Assembly (NCBI GenBank): GCA_027450105.1
Contig: DAIDKJ010000065.1
Coordinates: 1 to 7,142, forward strand
Length of the DNA stretch: 7,142 bases
Source: Ferrovum sp.
GTDB taxonomy: Bacteria > Pseudomonadota > Gammaproteobacteria > Burkholderiales > Ferrovaceae
Reading direction: 5' to 3'
The notes beneath the pieces are model-generated. The model did not search any database, had not been told where the DNA came from, and saw only the letters and a program-made list of their open reading frames with translations. The position numbers and the translations under genes are program-made. This document shows, one piece after another, positions 1 through 5,988 of the stretch. Numbering within the stretch: the stretch's first letter is position 1; the number at the start of each line of letters is the position of its first letter.

Positions 1-2518
1 GGTGGAACAGGGCGAAGCGGAATACATGGTGCGGGCCACCGGATATCTCAAAAACCTGGATGACTTTCGCAATATTCCGGTGGCCTTGCCCAGGGCGGGC
101 ATTCCGGTGCGTCTGGGGGATGTGGCCCGGGTGCAGATGGGTCCGGAGATGCGGCGCGGTATTGCCGAACTCGATGGACAAGGCGAAGTGGCCGGTGGCG
201 TGGTCATAATGCGCTCCGGCAAGAATGCCCGTGAGACGATCGCTGCAGTAAAAGCAAAACTCGAAGCCCTTGGCAAAAGCCTGCCTTCAGGTGTTGAGAT
301 TGTGACCACGTATGATCGCAGCCAGCTCATCGATCGCGCGGTGGAAAACCTCAACCACAAATTGATGGAGGAGTTTATTGTGGTGGCGGCAGTCTGCGGG
401 TTATTCCTGTGGCATCTGCGATCAGCCTTGGTGGCCATCATCTCGCTGCCCCTGGGAGTTCTTGCCGCCTTCATCCTGATGCGCTATCAAGGAATCAATG
501 CCAACATCATGTCTCTGGGGGGCATTGCCATCGCGGTTGGGGCCATGGTGGATGCGGCAGTGGTCATGATCGAGAATGCCCACAAAAAAATCGAGGCCTG
601 GCATCAACAGCATCCCGGCTTGTCCCTGGAAGGAGAGGAACGCTGGGCGGTGGTGACCGATGCGGCAGTAGAAGTGGGGCCGGCATTATTTTTCAGCTTG
701 CTCATCATCACCCTGTCGTTTCTACCAGTGTTTACGCTCGAAGCCCAGGAGGGTCGACTGTTTGCGCCGCTCGCGTTCACCAAAAGCTATGCCATGGCAG
801 GGGCCGCCGTGCTGGCAGTGACGCTGGTTCCCATCCTGATGGGTTACTGGATTCGTGGAACCATCCCCGGCGAGCAAGCCAACCCGCTCAACAAATGGCT
901 GATCTCGGGCTACCGTCCGCTCCTGGAAGTCGTGTTGCGACATCCGGTCAAAACCCTGCTCGTGGCCCTGGCAGTATTTGTGACCACCTTATGGCCTTTG
1001 GTGCATCTGGGGGGCGAATTCCTGCCACCTCTGGACGAAGGCGACCTGCTATACATGCCTTCGGCACTGCCTGGTCTTTCTGCCGCAAAGGCGGGCGAAC
1101 TGCTCCAGCAAACCGATCGCCTCATCAAAACCGTCCCCGAAGTGGCGCGCGTATTTGGCAAGGCAGGCCGGGCAGAAACAGCGACTGATCCCGCCCCGTT
1201 GGAAATGTTTGAAACCACGATTCAGTTCAAGCCACGCAAACAATGGCGGCCCGGAATGACACCAGAGAAACTGGTGGCAGAACTAGACCAGGTGGTACGC
1301 GTTCCGGGTCTTTCAAATCTCTGGGTGCCACCCATCAGAAACCGCATCGACATGCTCGCGACCGGCATCAAAAGCCCTATCGGAGTGAAGGTTTCCGGGA
1401 CCGACCTTGCCACCATCGAACGGATCGCCATGGAAGTGGAACGGGTGGCCAAATCGGTGCGTGGGGTTTCTTCCGCATTTGCCGAACGGCTGGAAGCAGG
1501 TCGCTATATCACAGTGGATATTCATCGTGCAGCGGCAGCGCGCTACGGACTTAATATCAACGATGTACAGTCAGTGGTGACCTCCTTGATTGGAGGTGAG
1601 ACCGTAGGGGAAACAGTGGAAGGAACGGCAAGATATCCCATCAGCGTGCGCTACCCTCGGGATGAGCGGGACACGTTGCAGGCGCTCTCCCAGCTACCGA
1701 TCCTCACTCCAAACGGGCAAAGGATTACGTTGGGAACTGTGGCAGAACTGCGTTACGACGCAGGCCCGCCCATGCTGAGAAGTGAGAATGCACGGCTTGC
1801 CAGTTGGGTGTATGTGGATGTGCGCGATCGCGATTTGGCCTCTGTGGTGCAGGACTTGCGGCAGGCCATATCCCATGAAGTGCGTCTATCTCCCGGTGTG
1901 AGCGTGGCTTATTCCGGACAGTTCGAGTACATGGAACGCGCCAATGAGCGACTAAAAATGGTGGTTCCGGTCACGTTTCTGATCATTTTCGTGCTGCTCT
2001 ATGGGACATTTCAGCGCGTGGATGAAGCGCTCCTCATCATGGGCACATTGCCGTTTGCCCTGACCGGCGGTATCTGGCTACTGTATTGGTTTCATTACAA
2101 TGTATCCATTGCAACGGGTGTAGGATTCATCGCCCTGGCCGGTGTCTCTGCAGAATTTGGCGTAGTCATGCTGATCTATCTGCGCCAGGCTCTGGAAGCC
2201 CGGCTTGCCCGTGGTGCGCCGTTGACCCGTGATCTGCTCCAGGAGGCCATACGAGAGGGCGCGGTTCTGAGAGTGCGCCCCAAAGCCATGACAGTGGCAG
2301 TGATTCTTGCTGGTCTCATGCCCATCTTGTGGGGTAGTGGAACAGGTTCAGAAATCATGAGTCGAATCGCTGCTCCTATGGTAGGAGGCATGTTGTCGGC
2401 CCCCTTGCTTTCCATGTTCATCATTCCAGCAGTCTATTCGCTGCTGCGTTCACCACGCGACAAAAGTTGCTTGTCGCTTGTTATTGATCGCAACATCCAT
2501 TCAACCAAAAGGAAATGA
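1..2518 (+). CDS. cusA: CusA-type Cu(I)/Ag(I) efflux RND transporter, 5'-truncated by the window edge
   Basis: This is the inner-membrane, proton-driven pump of a tripartite CusCBA system that exports Cu(I)/Ag(I). 838 codons are visible from base 2; the GTG there is an internal Val, not a start. Compared with E. coli CusA (recalled, about 1047 aa), about 221 residues are missing. With that offset the cleft methionines M573/M623/M672 fall on M352, M402 and M451. The proton-relay residues are D184 (GAMVDAA), E718 (AGVSAEFG) and K761 (RVRPKAMT). Relay methionines M170, M182, M189, M265, M280, M786 and M50 are present, but the partner of M50 (E. coli M755) is T534. The copper/silver subtype is therefore well supported over the CzcA (Co/Zn/Cd) subtype. 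The last 20 or so residues diverge from E. coli and overlap a perfect inverted repeat. The TGA stop overlaps an ATG (ATGA). cusB and cusC would be expected upstream, outside the window. Confidence 0.96.
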   Translation, partial: VEQGEAEYMVRATGYLKNLDDFRNIPVALPRAGIPVRLGDVARVQMGPEMRRGIAELDGQGEVAGGVVIMRSGKNARETIAAVKAKLEALGKSLPSGVEIVTTYDRSQLIDRAVENLNHKLMEEFIVVAAVCGLFLWHLRSALVAIISLPLGVLAAFILMRYQGINANIMSLGGIAIAVGAMVDAAVVMIENAHKKIEAWHQQHPGLSLEGEERWAVVTDAAVEVGPALFFSLLIITLSFLPVFTLEAQEGRLFAPLAFTKSYAMAGAAVLAVTLVPILMGYWIRGTIPGEQANPLNKWLISGYRPLLEVVLRHPVKTLLVALAVFVTTLWPLVHLGGEFLPPLDEGDLLYMPSALPGLSAAKAGELLQQTDRLIKTVPEVARVFGKAGRAETATDPAPLEMFETTIQFKPRKQWRPGMTPEKLVAELDQVVRVPGLSNLWVPPIRNRIDMLATGIKSPIGVKVSGTDLATIERIAMEVERVAKSVRGVSSAFAERLEAGRYITVDIHRAAAARYGLNINDVQSVVTSLIGGETVGETVEGTARYPISVRYPRDERDTLQALSQLPILTPNGQRITLGTVAELRYDAGPPMLRSENARLASWVYVDVRDRDLASVVQDLRQAISHEVRLSPGVSVAYSGQFEYMERANERLKMVVPVTFLIIFVLLYGTFQRVDEALLIMGTLPFALTGGIWLLYWFHYNVSIATGVGFIALAGVSAEFGVVMLIYLRQALEARLARGAPLTRDLLQEAIREGAVLRVRPKAMTVAVILAGLMPILWGSGTGSEIMSRIAAPMVGGMLSAPLLSMFIIPAVYSLLRSPRDKSCLSLVIDRNIHSTKRK
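2457..2477. repeat. Perfect 7-bp inverted repeat in the 3' end of cusA
   Basis: GCGACAA (2457-2463) and TTGTCGC (2471-2477) are exact reverse complements separated by 7 bases. The hairpin lies inside the last 21 codons of cusA, where the protein stops resembling E. coli CusA. It is followed by TTGTTATT rather than a clean T-run, so it is a poor intrinsic terminator. It could be an mRNA 3'-end stabilising or attenuating hairpin, or a small mobile-element trace. Confidence 0.45.
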
Positions 2519-2528
2519 ATAGGAAAAC

Positions 2529-2633
2529 ATGGTCCAGTGGATCGCCTTCAACGATTTGATCGGTAATCCGGATGCACACGCGAAGAACATCGCTATCCTG
2601 ATGTGCGGTCAAAACGCTGCAAACGATCAATGA
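2529..2633 (+). pseudogene. hipA: hipA-family toxin kinase remnant (catalytic-loop fragment)
   Basis: A 34-codon open frame from ATG 2529 to TGA 2631 begins MVQWIAFNDLIGNPDAHAKN. This matches the conserved HipA Ser/Thr-kinase segment usually seen as W-x-x-FN-x-LIGN-x-D-x-H-x-KN, including the catalytic-loop Asp and the downstream KN. HipA proteins are about 400-440 residues; here the similarity starts at about 2529, fades after NIAIL and stops soon after. An in-frame TAG lies three codons upstream, and I see no hipB-like DNA-binding partner. It is therefore a non-functional relic left by deletion or recombination, not a toxin gene. The motif match is strong for so short a stretch, but a chance or recruited small ORF cannot be fully excluded. 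Confidence 0.6.
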
Positions 2634-2646
2634 ACTGCAACGTTCC

Positions 2647-2699
2647 GGTGGGTGAGAACCATGGCGGCAAGTCCAATTTAGTGTAAGAATCAGCCCACC
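2647..2699. repeat. Imperfect inverted repeat / possible stem-loop
   Basis: GGTGGGTGA (2647-2655) can pair with TCAGCCCACC (2690-2699) through 9 base pairs if one G is bulged. About 34 bases separate the arms. It sits directly after the hipA relic. It may be the end of a small degraded mobile element, a structured leader, or chance. I recognise no insertion-sequence terminus and see no flanking direct repeat. Confidence 0.3.
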
Positions 2700-2820
2700 T
2701 GTTGCGACTATGAGCCTTCAGAGCACTTGTGGAGAGAGCCCTTATGAGCAAACCGAGCTACATGCCAAATGCCCCTTTCATATAGAAAGAAACCCGTTTC
2801 CCGAACAAGGGGACCTGAGC

Positions 2821-2824
2821 GGAG
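2821..2824 (+). promoter_or_regulatory. Ribosome-binding site for short ORF at 2830
   Basis: GGAG lies 5 bases before the ATG at 2830. It matters because the next gene (ATG 2910) has no purine-rich site of its own, so ribosomes may be recruited here and reach 2910 by coupling. Confidence 0.35.
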
Positions 2825-2829
2825 TTTTC

Positions 2830-2925
2830 ATGGATCAACCTGACACCTTAGCCCATGTATTTTACCGGGCGATACCACAACAGGGTTCGCCTGCGGCCAA
2901 CACCAATCCATGGCAGTTCCGCTGA
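2830..2925 (+). CDS. Hypothetical 31-residue peptide overlapping the next gene
   Basis: The ORF runs from ATG 2830 to TGA 2923 and encodes a 31-residue peptide (MDQPDTLAHVFYRAIPQQ...) ending NPWQFR. A GGAG at ideal spacing supports this start over the in-frame ATG at 2710. The last 16 bases overlap the start of the oxidoreductase gene, whose ATG at 2910 lacks a Shine-Dalgarno sequence, so translational coupling is plausible. I recognise no domain, signal peptide, membrane segment or metal-binding motif. It could be a leader peptide, the C-terminal remnant of a lost gene, or chance. Confidence 0.25.
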   Translation: MDQPDTLAHVFYRAIPQQGSPAANTNPWQFR

Positions 2926-4052
2926 CAACGACTGCGAAGCCTCGGCTTCTCCTGGCAGGCGGAGGGCATGCACAGTTGAGCGTCCTGCGTGCCCTGGCAG
3001 CCCAACCTCCGGACCTGGACGTGGTATTGGTCACGCCTGGCCCCTATCAGACCTATTCGGGCATGTTGCCAGGCTGGATGGCGGGACATTACAGTCTGTC
3101 GGACTGCCAGATCGATTTGCGGCCCTTGGCCAAGGCGGCCGGCGCAACACTGCTGACAGAGCAGGTTGTCGGCTTGGAGGCCAGTGGGCGCACGGTATTT
3201 CTTGGGAATGGAACGCCCCTGACCTATGACCTTTTATCCCTCGATACGGGTGGGGAATCCGACCTTTCCTGGCTGGAAGCTGCCCGGGAGCGTCTTCTGC
3301 CCATCAAGCCGCTGGGGGAGTTTGTACGACGTTGGCCAACCATTCTTGCCGCAGCGGCCCAAAAGAACGATTACCAATTGGTGGTGGTGGGCGGCGGGGC
3401 GGCTGGCGTGGAATTGGCTTTTGCCGCCCAGCAGGCCTGCGCGGGGTTTGGTACTAAGCCATGCATTACGCTGGTTTTTGCGCCGGACGGCCTGTTGCCC
3501 GGGCACTCCAGCGGCGTACAACGGCGGGCCAAAGCACTCTTGGGGCAGCGTGGTATTACCCTGGTTCAAGGGCGTGCGGCGGGTACTGCAGGGGGAGTGA
3601 TGCTGTCCAATGGCCAATTTCTGCCTGCGGATTGTATTCTCGCTGCCACGGGCTCTCGGGCTCCAGCGTGGCTTCGGGACTCTGGGCTTGCACTGGATGA
3701 GCAGGGTTACCTTCTCGTGGATGCCACTCATCGCAGCGTGTCTCATGCCACAATCTTTGCGGCTGGAGATGTGTGCTCGCGCACCGACCTCCGCCTGGCA
3801 CGCTCTGGCGTTCAAGCCGTGTTTGCCGGACCGGTGCTGGCCCATAACCTGCTGGCCAGCATCCAGGGAAGGGTGCTGATACCGTATCAACCGCGTAGCC
3901 GCTCCCTGTATTTGCTGGCCACAGGACCCAAGCAGGCCATTGCTTCCTGGGGGGCATGGAGCGCTCAAGGCCACTGGGTTTGGCTCTGGAAAAACTGGAT
4001 CGATCGCCGTTTTATGAAAAAGCACGGCGTGGGCGCAGTCCACCATGACTGA
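2910..4052 (+). CDS. FAD-dependent pyridine nucleotide-disulfide oxidoreductase, SelD-associated type
   Basis: This is a 380-residue flavoprotein of the NDH-2-like group that occurs alone or fused to the N-terminus of selenide,water dikinase (TIGR03169 as I recall it). The FAD-binding Rossmann motif GGGHAQ is at residues 17-22, and the family signature YSGMLPGWMAGHY is at 49-61. The NAD(P)H Rossmann motif GGGAAGVELA is at 161-170, and the FAD-contacting AAGDV is around D287. There is no CX4C redox disulfide, so electron transfer is probably direct from flavin. No membrane helix is evident; it should be cytosolic or peripheral. Length and ends look intact (C-terminal WKNWIDRRFMKKHG), with no SelD domain following. 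ATG 2910 is the only usable start: the frame is closed by TGA at 2841 and no start codon lies between. It lacks its own ribosome-binding site. Its electron acceptor is unknown. Confidence 0.88.
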   Translation: MAVPLTTTAKPRLLLAGGGHAQLSVLRALAAQPPDLDVVLVTPGPYQTYSGMLPGWMAGHYSLSDCQIDLRPLAKAAGATLLTEQVVGLEASGRTVFLGNGTPLTYDLLSLDTGGESDLSWLEAARERLLPIKPLGEFVRRWPTILAAAAQKNDYQLVVVGGGAAGVELAFAAQQACAGFGTKPCITLVFAPDGLLPGHSSGVQRRAKALLGQRGITLVQGRAAGTAGGVMLSNGQFLPADCILAATGSRAPAWLRDSGLALDEQGYLLVDATHRSVSHATIFAAGDVCSRTDLRLARSGVQAVFAGPVLAHNLLASIQGRVLIPYQPRSRSLYLLATGPKQAIASWGAWSAQGHWVWLWKNWIDRRFMKKHGVGAVHHD

Positions 4053-4110
4053 ACATGGGCACCAGTACCCGATGGCGTGGCAGGCGGCCGTGCTGCGCGG
4101 AATGCAGTGA
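4045..4110 (+). CDS. Possible 21-residue micro-ORF between oxidoreductase and sigma factor
   Basis: ATG 4045 lies 8 bases inside the end of the oxidoreductase gene, and the frame runs 21 codons (MTEHGHQYPMAWQAAVLRGM...) to TGA 4108, 14 bases before the sigma-factor ATG. The overlap would allow ribosomes to reinitiate and continue toward the sigma gene. No family is recognised and the ORF is short enough to be chance. Confidence 0.12.
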   Translation: MTEHGHQYPMAWQAAVLRGMQ

Positions 4111-4114
4111 GCGC

Positions 4115-4119
4115 AGAGG
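4115..4119 (+). promoter_or_regulatory. Ribosome-binding site deciding the sigma-factor start
   Basis: AGAGG lies 5 bases before ATG 4125. It favours this start over in-frame GTG codons at 4077 and 4107, which have no comparable site and would add 16 or 6 residues of low-complexity, Ala/Gly/Arg-rich sequence. Confidence 0.55.
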
Positions 4120-4124
4120 CAGCC

Positions 4125-4742
4125 ATGACCACCAAACCAAACCACCAGGAAATCACTGGCAACGTCGTTCATCTGCTGGCTGATGCGGAGTTTCTGGAGG
4201 CCATCCGCCGGCAATTGCTCGCTTTTGCAACCTTGCAGCTGGGGGACATTCATCTGGCCGAAGATGCGGTGCAGGAAGCAATGATTGGGGCCTTGAAGAA
4301 TGCGACCTCATTTAGCGGGCGTGCGGCGCTCAAGACCTGGATATTTGCGATCCTGAAAAACAAAATTGCCGATACGTTACGCCAGAAGCAGCGGACGGTA
4401 AATGCCAGCAGCTTGCTGCGTGAGGAAGATGAGGATGAAGATTGGTCAGAGTTATTCGATCGTCAAGGGTTTTGGCAACCGGATGAGCGTCCGGCACCTT
4501 GGGGTAATCCGGAGAAGTCCATGCATCAGGGACAGTTCTGGCTGGTCTTTGAGGCGTGCCTGGAGGGATTGCCGCCCAGACAGGCGCGCGTATTCATGAT
4601 GCGTGAGTTCATCGAACTGGATGCGGACGAAATCTGTGCCGCAGTGGGTTTAACCACCAGCAATCTGCATGTCTTGCTGCATCGTTCGCGTTTGCGCTTG
4701 CGGGAGTGCCTGGAAAATAAATGGTATTTGAAAGGAGGATGA
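4125..4742 (+). CDS. ECF-type sigma-70 family RNA polymerase sigma factor
   Basis: This 205-residue alternative sigma factor has only the two core domains. Region 2 covers about residues 20-90, with HLAEDAVQEAMIGALKN followed by the -10-recognition segment ALKTWIFAILKNKIADTLRQ. An acidic linker (REEDEDEDW) leads to an aromatic/proline stretch ending RPAPWGNPEKS. Region 4 covers about 145-200 and has LPPRQARVFMMREF, a helix-turn-helix with DEICAAVGLTTSNLHVLLHRSR, and the ending LRECLENKW. The linker signature and the LRECLE-KW tail resemble the subgroup I recall as TIGR02943, usually followed by a small zinc-finger gene, as here. Start 4125 is chosen for its AGAGG site. The stop is one base from the next start, so the two genes should be co-translated. 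It probably directs transcription of its own operon or of metal/oxidant-response genes; I could not identify the cognate promoter. Confidence 0.92.
   Translation: MTTKPNHQEITGNVVHLLADAEFLEAIRRQLLAFATLQLGDIHLAEDAVQEAMIGALKNATSFSGRAALKTWIFAILKNKIADTLRQKQRTVNASSLLREEDEDEDWSELFDRQGFWQPDERPAPWGNPEKSMHQGQFWLVFEACLEGLPPRQARVFMMREFIELDADEICAAVGLTTSNLHVLLHRSRLRLRECLENKWYLKGG
4731..4738 (+). promoter_or_regulatory. Strong Shine-Dalgarno for the anti-sigma candidate
   Basis: AAAGGAGG is a near-perfect anti-16S match, embedded in the last codons (Lys-Gly-Gly) of the sigma gene and 5 bases before ATG 4744. It is much stronger than the AGAGG of the sigma gene, which would favour at least equal production of the downstream protein. 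Confidence 0.75.
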
Positions 4743-4743
4743 C

Positions 4744-4938
4744 ATGTTGAATTGCCATGATGCAACGCGTTTGATGTCACAGTCTCAGGAGCGAGCGCTT
4801 TCCCTCGTGGAGCAGATGTCCTTGAAACTTCACAAGATGATGTGTAGTGGCTGTCGCCACTTCGATGAACAGATGGGGGCGATCAGAATGGTGACCCGCG
4901 CCTATGTGCAAGGAAAAAACGAGCAGGAGAAAAGGTAG
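4744..4938 (+). CDS. Small zf-HC2/ZAS-type zinc-finger protein, putative anti-sigma factor
   Basis: This is a 64-residue soluble protein. Cys4 in the N-terminal NCHDATRLMS segment and the H30-x3-C34-x2-C37 motif (HKMMCSGC) give the four zinc ligands of a ZAS-type anti-sigma domain, and the LSLVEQMSLKLH helix between them is typical. There is no transmembrane segment and no periplasmic sensor domain, so it is a minimal cytoplasmic version of this fold. Its gene starts one base after the adjacent ECF sigma gene, the usual arrangement for a cognate pair. By analogy with RsrA/ChrR-type proteins, it may bind the sigma factor when reduced and zinc-loaded and release it when the Cys-Zn site is oxidised or occupied by a thiophilic metal such as As(III). 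That mechanism is inference; some small family members lack demonstrated anti-sigma activity. Confidence 0.85.
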   Translation: MLNCHDATRLMSQSQERALSLVEQMSLKLHKMMCSGCRHFDEQMGAIRMVTRAYVQGKNEQEKR

Positions 4939-5009
4939 CCCATTTCCATCCAATCCCCCCTTGCAGGTATACAAACGATTTTGCGCTGACTGGCATTCTT
5001 CTTGACAAC

Positions 5010-5013
5010 GGAG
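5010..5013 (+). promoter_or_regulatory. Ribosome-binding site of arsS
   Basis: GGAG lies 5 bases before ATG 5019. The 80-base gap since the anti-sigma gene (4939-5018) is the largest inside the run of genes from 2910 onward. It holds no recognisable hairpin terminator, so readthrough from upstream is plausible. Confidence 0.5.
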
Positions 5014-5018
5014 CAACA

Positions 5019-5987
5019 ATGCACGCCACCTTACCGCTGCTGCAACACACCGGATTTCCAGGCCTGACCAGGCGCCAGTTGGAAATCCTGCAAGTCAATC
5101 TGGGCTACACCTGCAACCAGTCCTGTGTGCATTGCCATGTGAATGCAGGCCCCAAGCGTACTGAGAGGATGGATGCCGCCACGCTGGCGCTGATTCCACA
5201 GGTGCTGGCTCAGGGCAAGTGGACCACCTTGGACCTTACCGGGGGCGCACCAGAGTTGCATACTGGCTTTCGTGATCTGGTCACAGTGGCGCGACAATTA
5301 AACGTTCGCGTCATCGATCGCTGCAATCTCACGATCCTGTTCGAGCCGGGGCAACAGGATCTGGCCCAATTTCTGGCTGCCCATCAGGTGGAGATCATGG
5401 CTTCGCTGCCCTGCTATTCCATGGAAAATGTGGATCAGCAGCGTGGCAAGGGCACCTTCGATTTGAGCATTAAGGCGTTGCAAAGGCTCAATGCGCTGGG
5501 TTATGGCAAGCCCGGCAGTGGCTTGATCCTGAACCTGGTCTACAACCCCCAGGCAGCTACGCTGCCGCCAAACCAGGCGGCGTTGCAGGCCGCTTATCGG
5601 CGTGAGCTGTCCGCGCACTTCGGCATTACGTTCAATCAGCTCTTCACCATCGCCAATATGCCCATTCAGCGCTTCGGCTCCATGCTGATTTCCAAGGGAC
5701 AGTTCAACGACTACGTGCAACTGCTGCAAGACAATTTTGCAGTGGCGAATCTTGATACGGTCATGTGCCGCAACCTGGTGAGTGTGGATTGGCAGGGTTT
5801 TTTGTATGACTGCGATTTCAACCAGCAACTGGGGTTACCCCTCATGGGGGCGGGACGCCCACATTTGCGCGATCTATTGCACCAGGATTTGCAGGGACAT
5901 CCCATTCAAGTGGCAGAGCACTGCTATGGCTGCACAGCCGGGCAGGGCAGTAGTTGTGGGGGTGCCTTGAACCAGGATGCCGGATAG
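5019..5987 (+). CDS. arsS: Arsenosugar biosynthesis radical SAM protein ArsS (cysteine form)
   Basis: This 322-residue enzyme belongs to the ArsS family, which in characterised organisms joins the 5'-deoxyadenosyl group of SAM to a methylated arsenical, giving the nucleoside precursor of arsenosugars. The radical-SAM cluster motif C32-x3-C36-x2-C39 (CNQSCVHC) is near the N-terminus, and LDLTGGAPEL, the SAM-contacting GGxPE-like segment, is around residue 70. The C-terminal DUF3641-type region has MC250RNLVSVDWQGFLYDC265 and the terminal C302-x2-C305-TAGQGSS-C313-GG motif. In many homologs the last of these positions is selenocysteine; here codon 313 is TGT (5955-5957), so no Sec machinery is required. 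Length is normal and no lesion is seen. The next gene begins one base after the stop, indicating co-translation. No arsM is visible nearby to supply methylated arsenic. Confidence 0.93.
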   Translation: MHATLPLLQHTGFPGLTRRQLEILQVNLGYTCNQSCVHCHVNAGPKRTERMDAATLALIPQVLAQGKWTTLDLTGGAPELHTGFRDLVTVARQLNVRVIDRCNLTILFEPGQQDLAQFLAAHQVEIMASLPCYSMENVDQQRGKGTFDLSIKALQRLNALGYGKPGSGLILNLVYNPQAATLPPNQAALQAAYRRELSAHFGITFNQLFTIANMPIQRFGSMLISKGQFNDYVQLLQDNFAVANLDTVMCRNLVSVDWQGFLYDCDFNQQLGLPLMGAGRPHLRDLLHQDLQGHPIQVAEHCYGCTAGQGSSCGGALNQDAG

Positions 5988-5988
5988 C

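Larger units (their letters stand above)
2634..2829. other. Intergenic stretch with no recognisable gene
   Basis: Between the hipA relic and the short ORF at 2830 I find no convincing gene on either strand. The frame of the 2830 ORF stays open upstream to an ATG at 2710, which would give 71 residues, but 2710 has no ribosome-binding site and the extra residues match no family I know. A 13-codon ORF at 2744-2785 has a plausible GGAGAG upstream (2731-2736) but is too short to judge. A TATAGA at 2781-2786 resembles a -10 box but lacks a convincing -35. Any promoter of the downstream genes probably lies here, but I cannot place it. Confidence 0.4.

Noticed and set aside
2710..2829. N-terminal extension of the short ORF from ATG 2710
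   Set aside because: There is no ribosome site at 2710 and the added 40 residues match no known family; the ATG at 2830 has a well-spaced GGAG.
4077..4124. GTG start at 4077 for the sigma factor
   Set aside because: It would add 16 Ala/Gly/Arg-rich residues not expected in the family and has no ribosome site; ATG 4125 has AGAGG at 5 bases.
3234..4253. Long minus-strand open frame of 339 codons opposite the oxidoreductase gene
   Set aside because: It is antisense to a clearly recognisable flavoprotein with intact motifs, has no recognisable domain and crosses a gene boundary; it arises from codon bias.
4943..4973. Sigma-70-like promoter TTTCCA ... TATACA before arsS
   Set aside because: Both hexamers match only 4 of 6 and the spacer is 19 bases; a match this poor is expected by chance.
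4991..5006. Sigma-54-like element TGGCATTCTTCTTGAC upstream of arsS
   Set aside because: The -24 half is good but the -12 half reads TTGAC, not TTGCA, and transcription would begin at about the ATG, which conflicts with the GGAG ribosome site at 5010.
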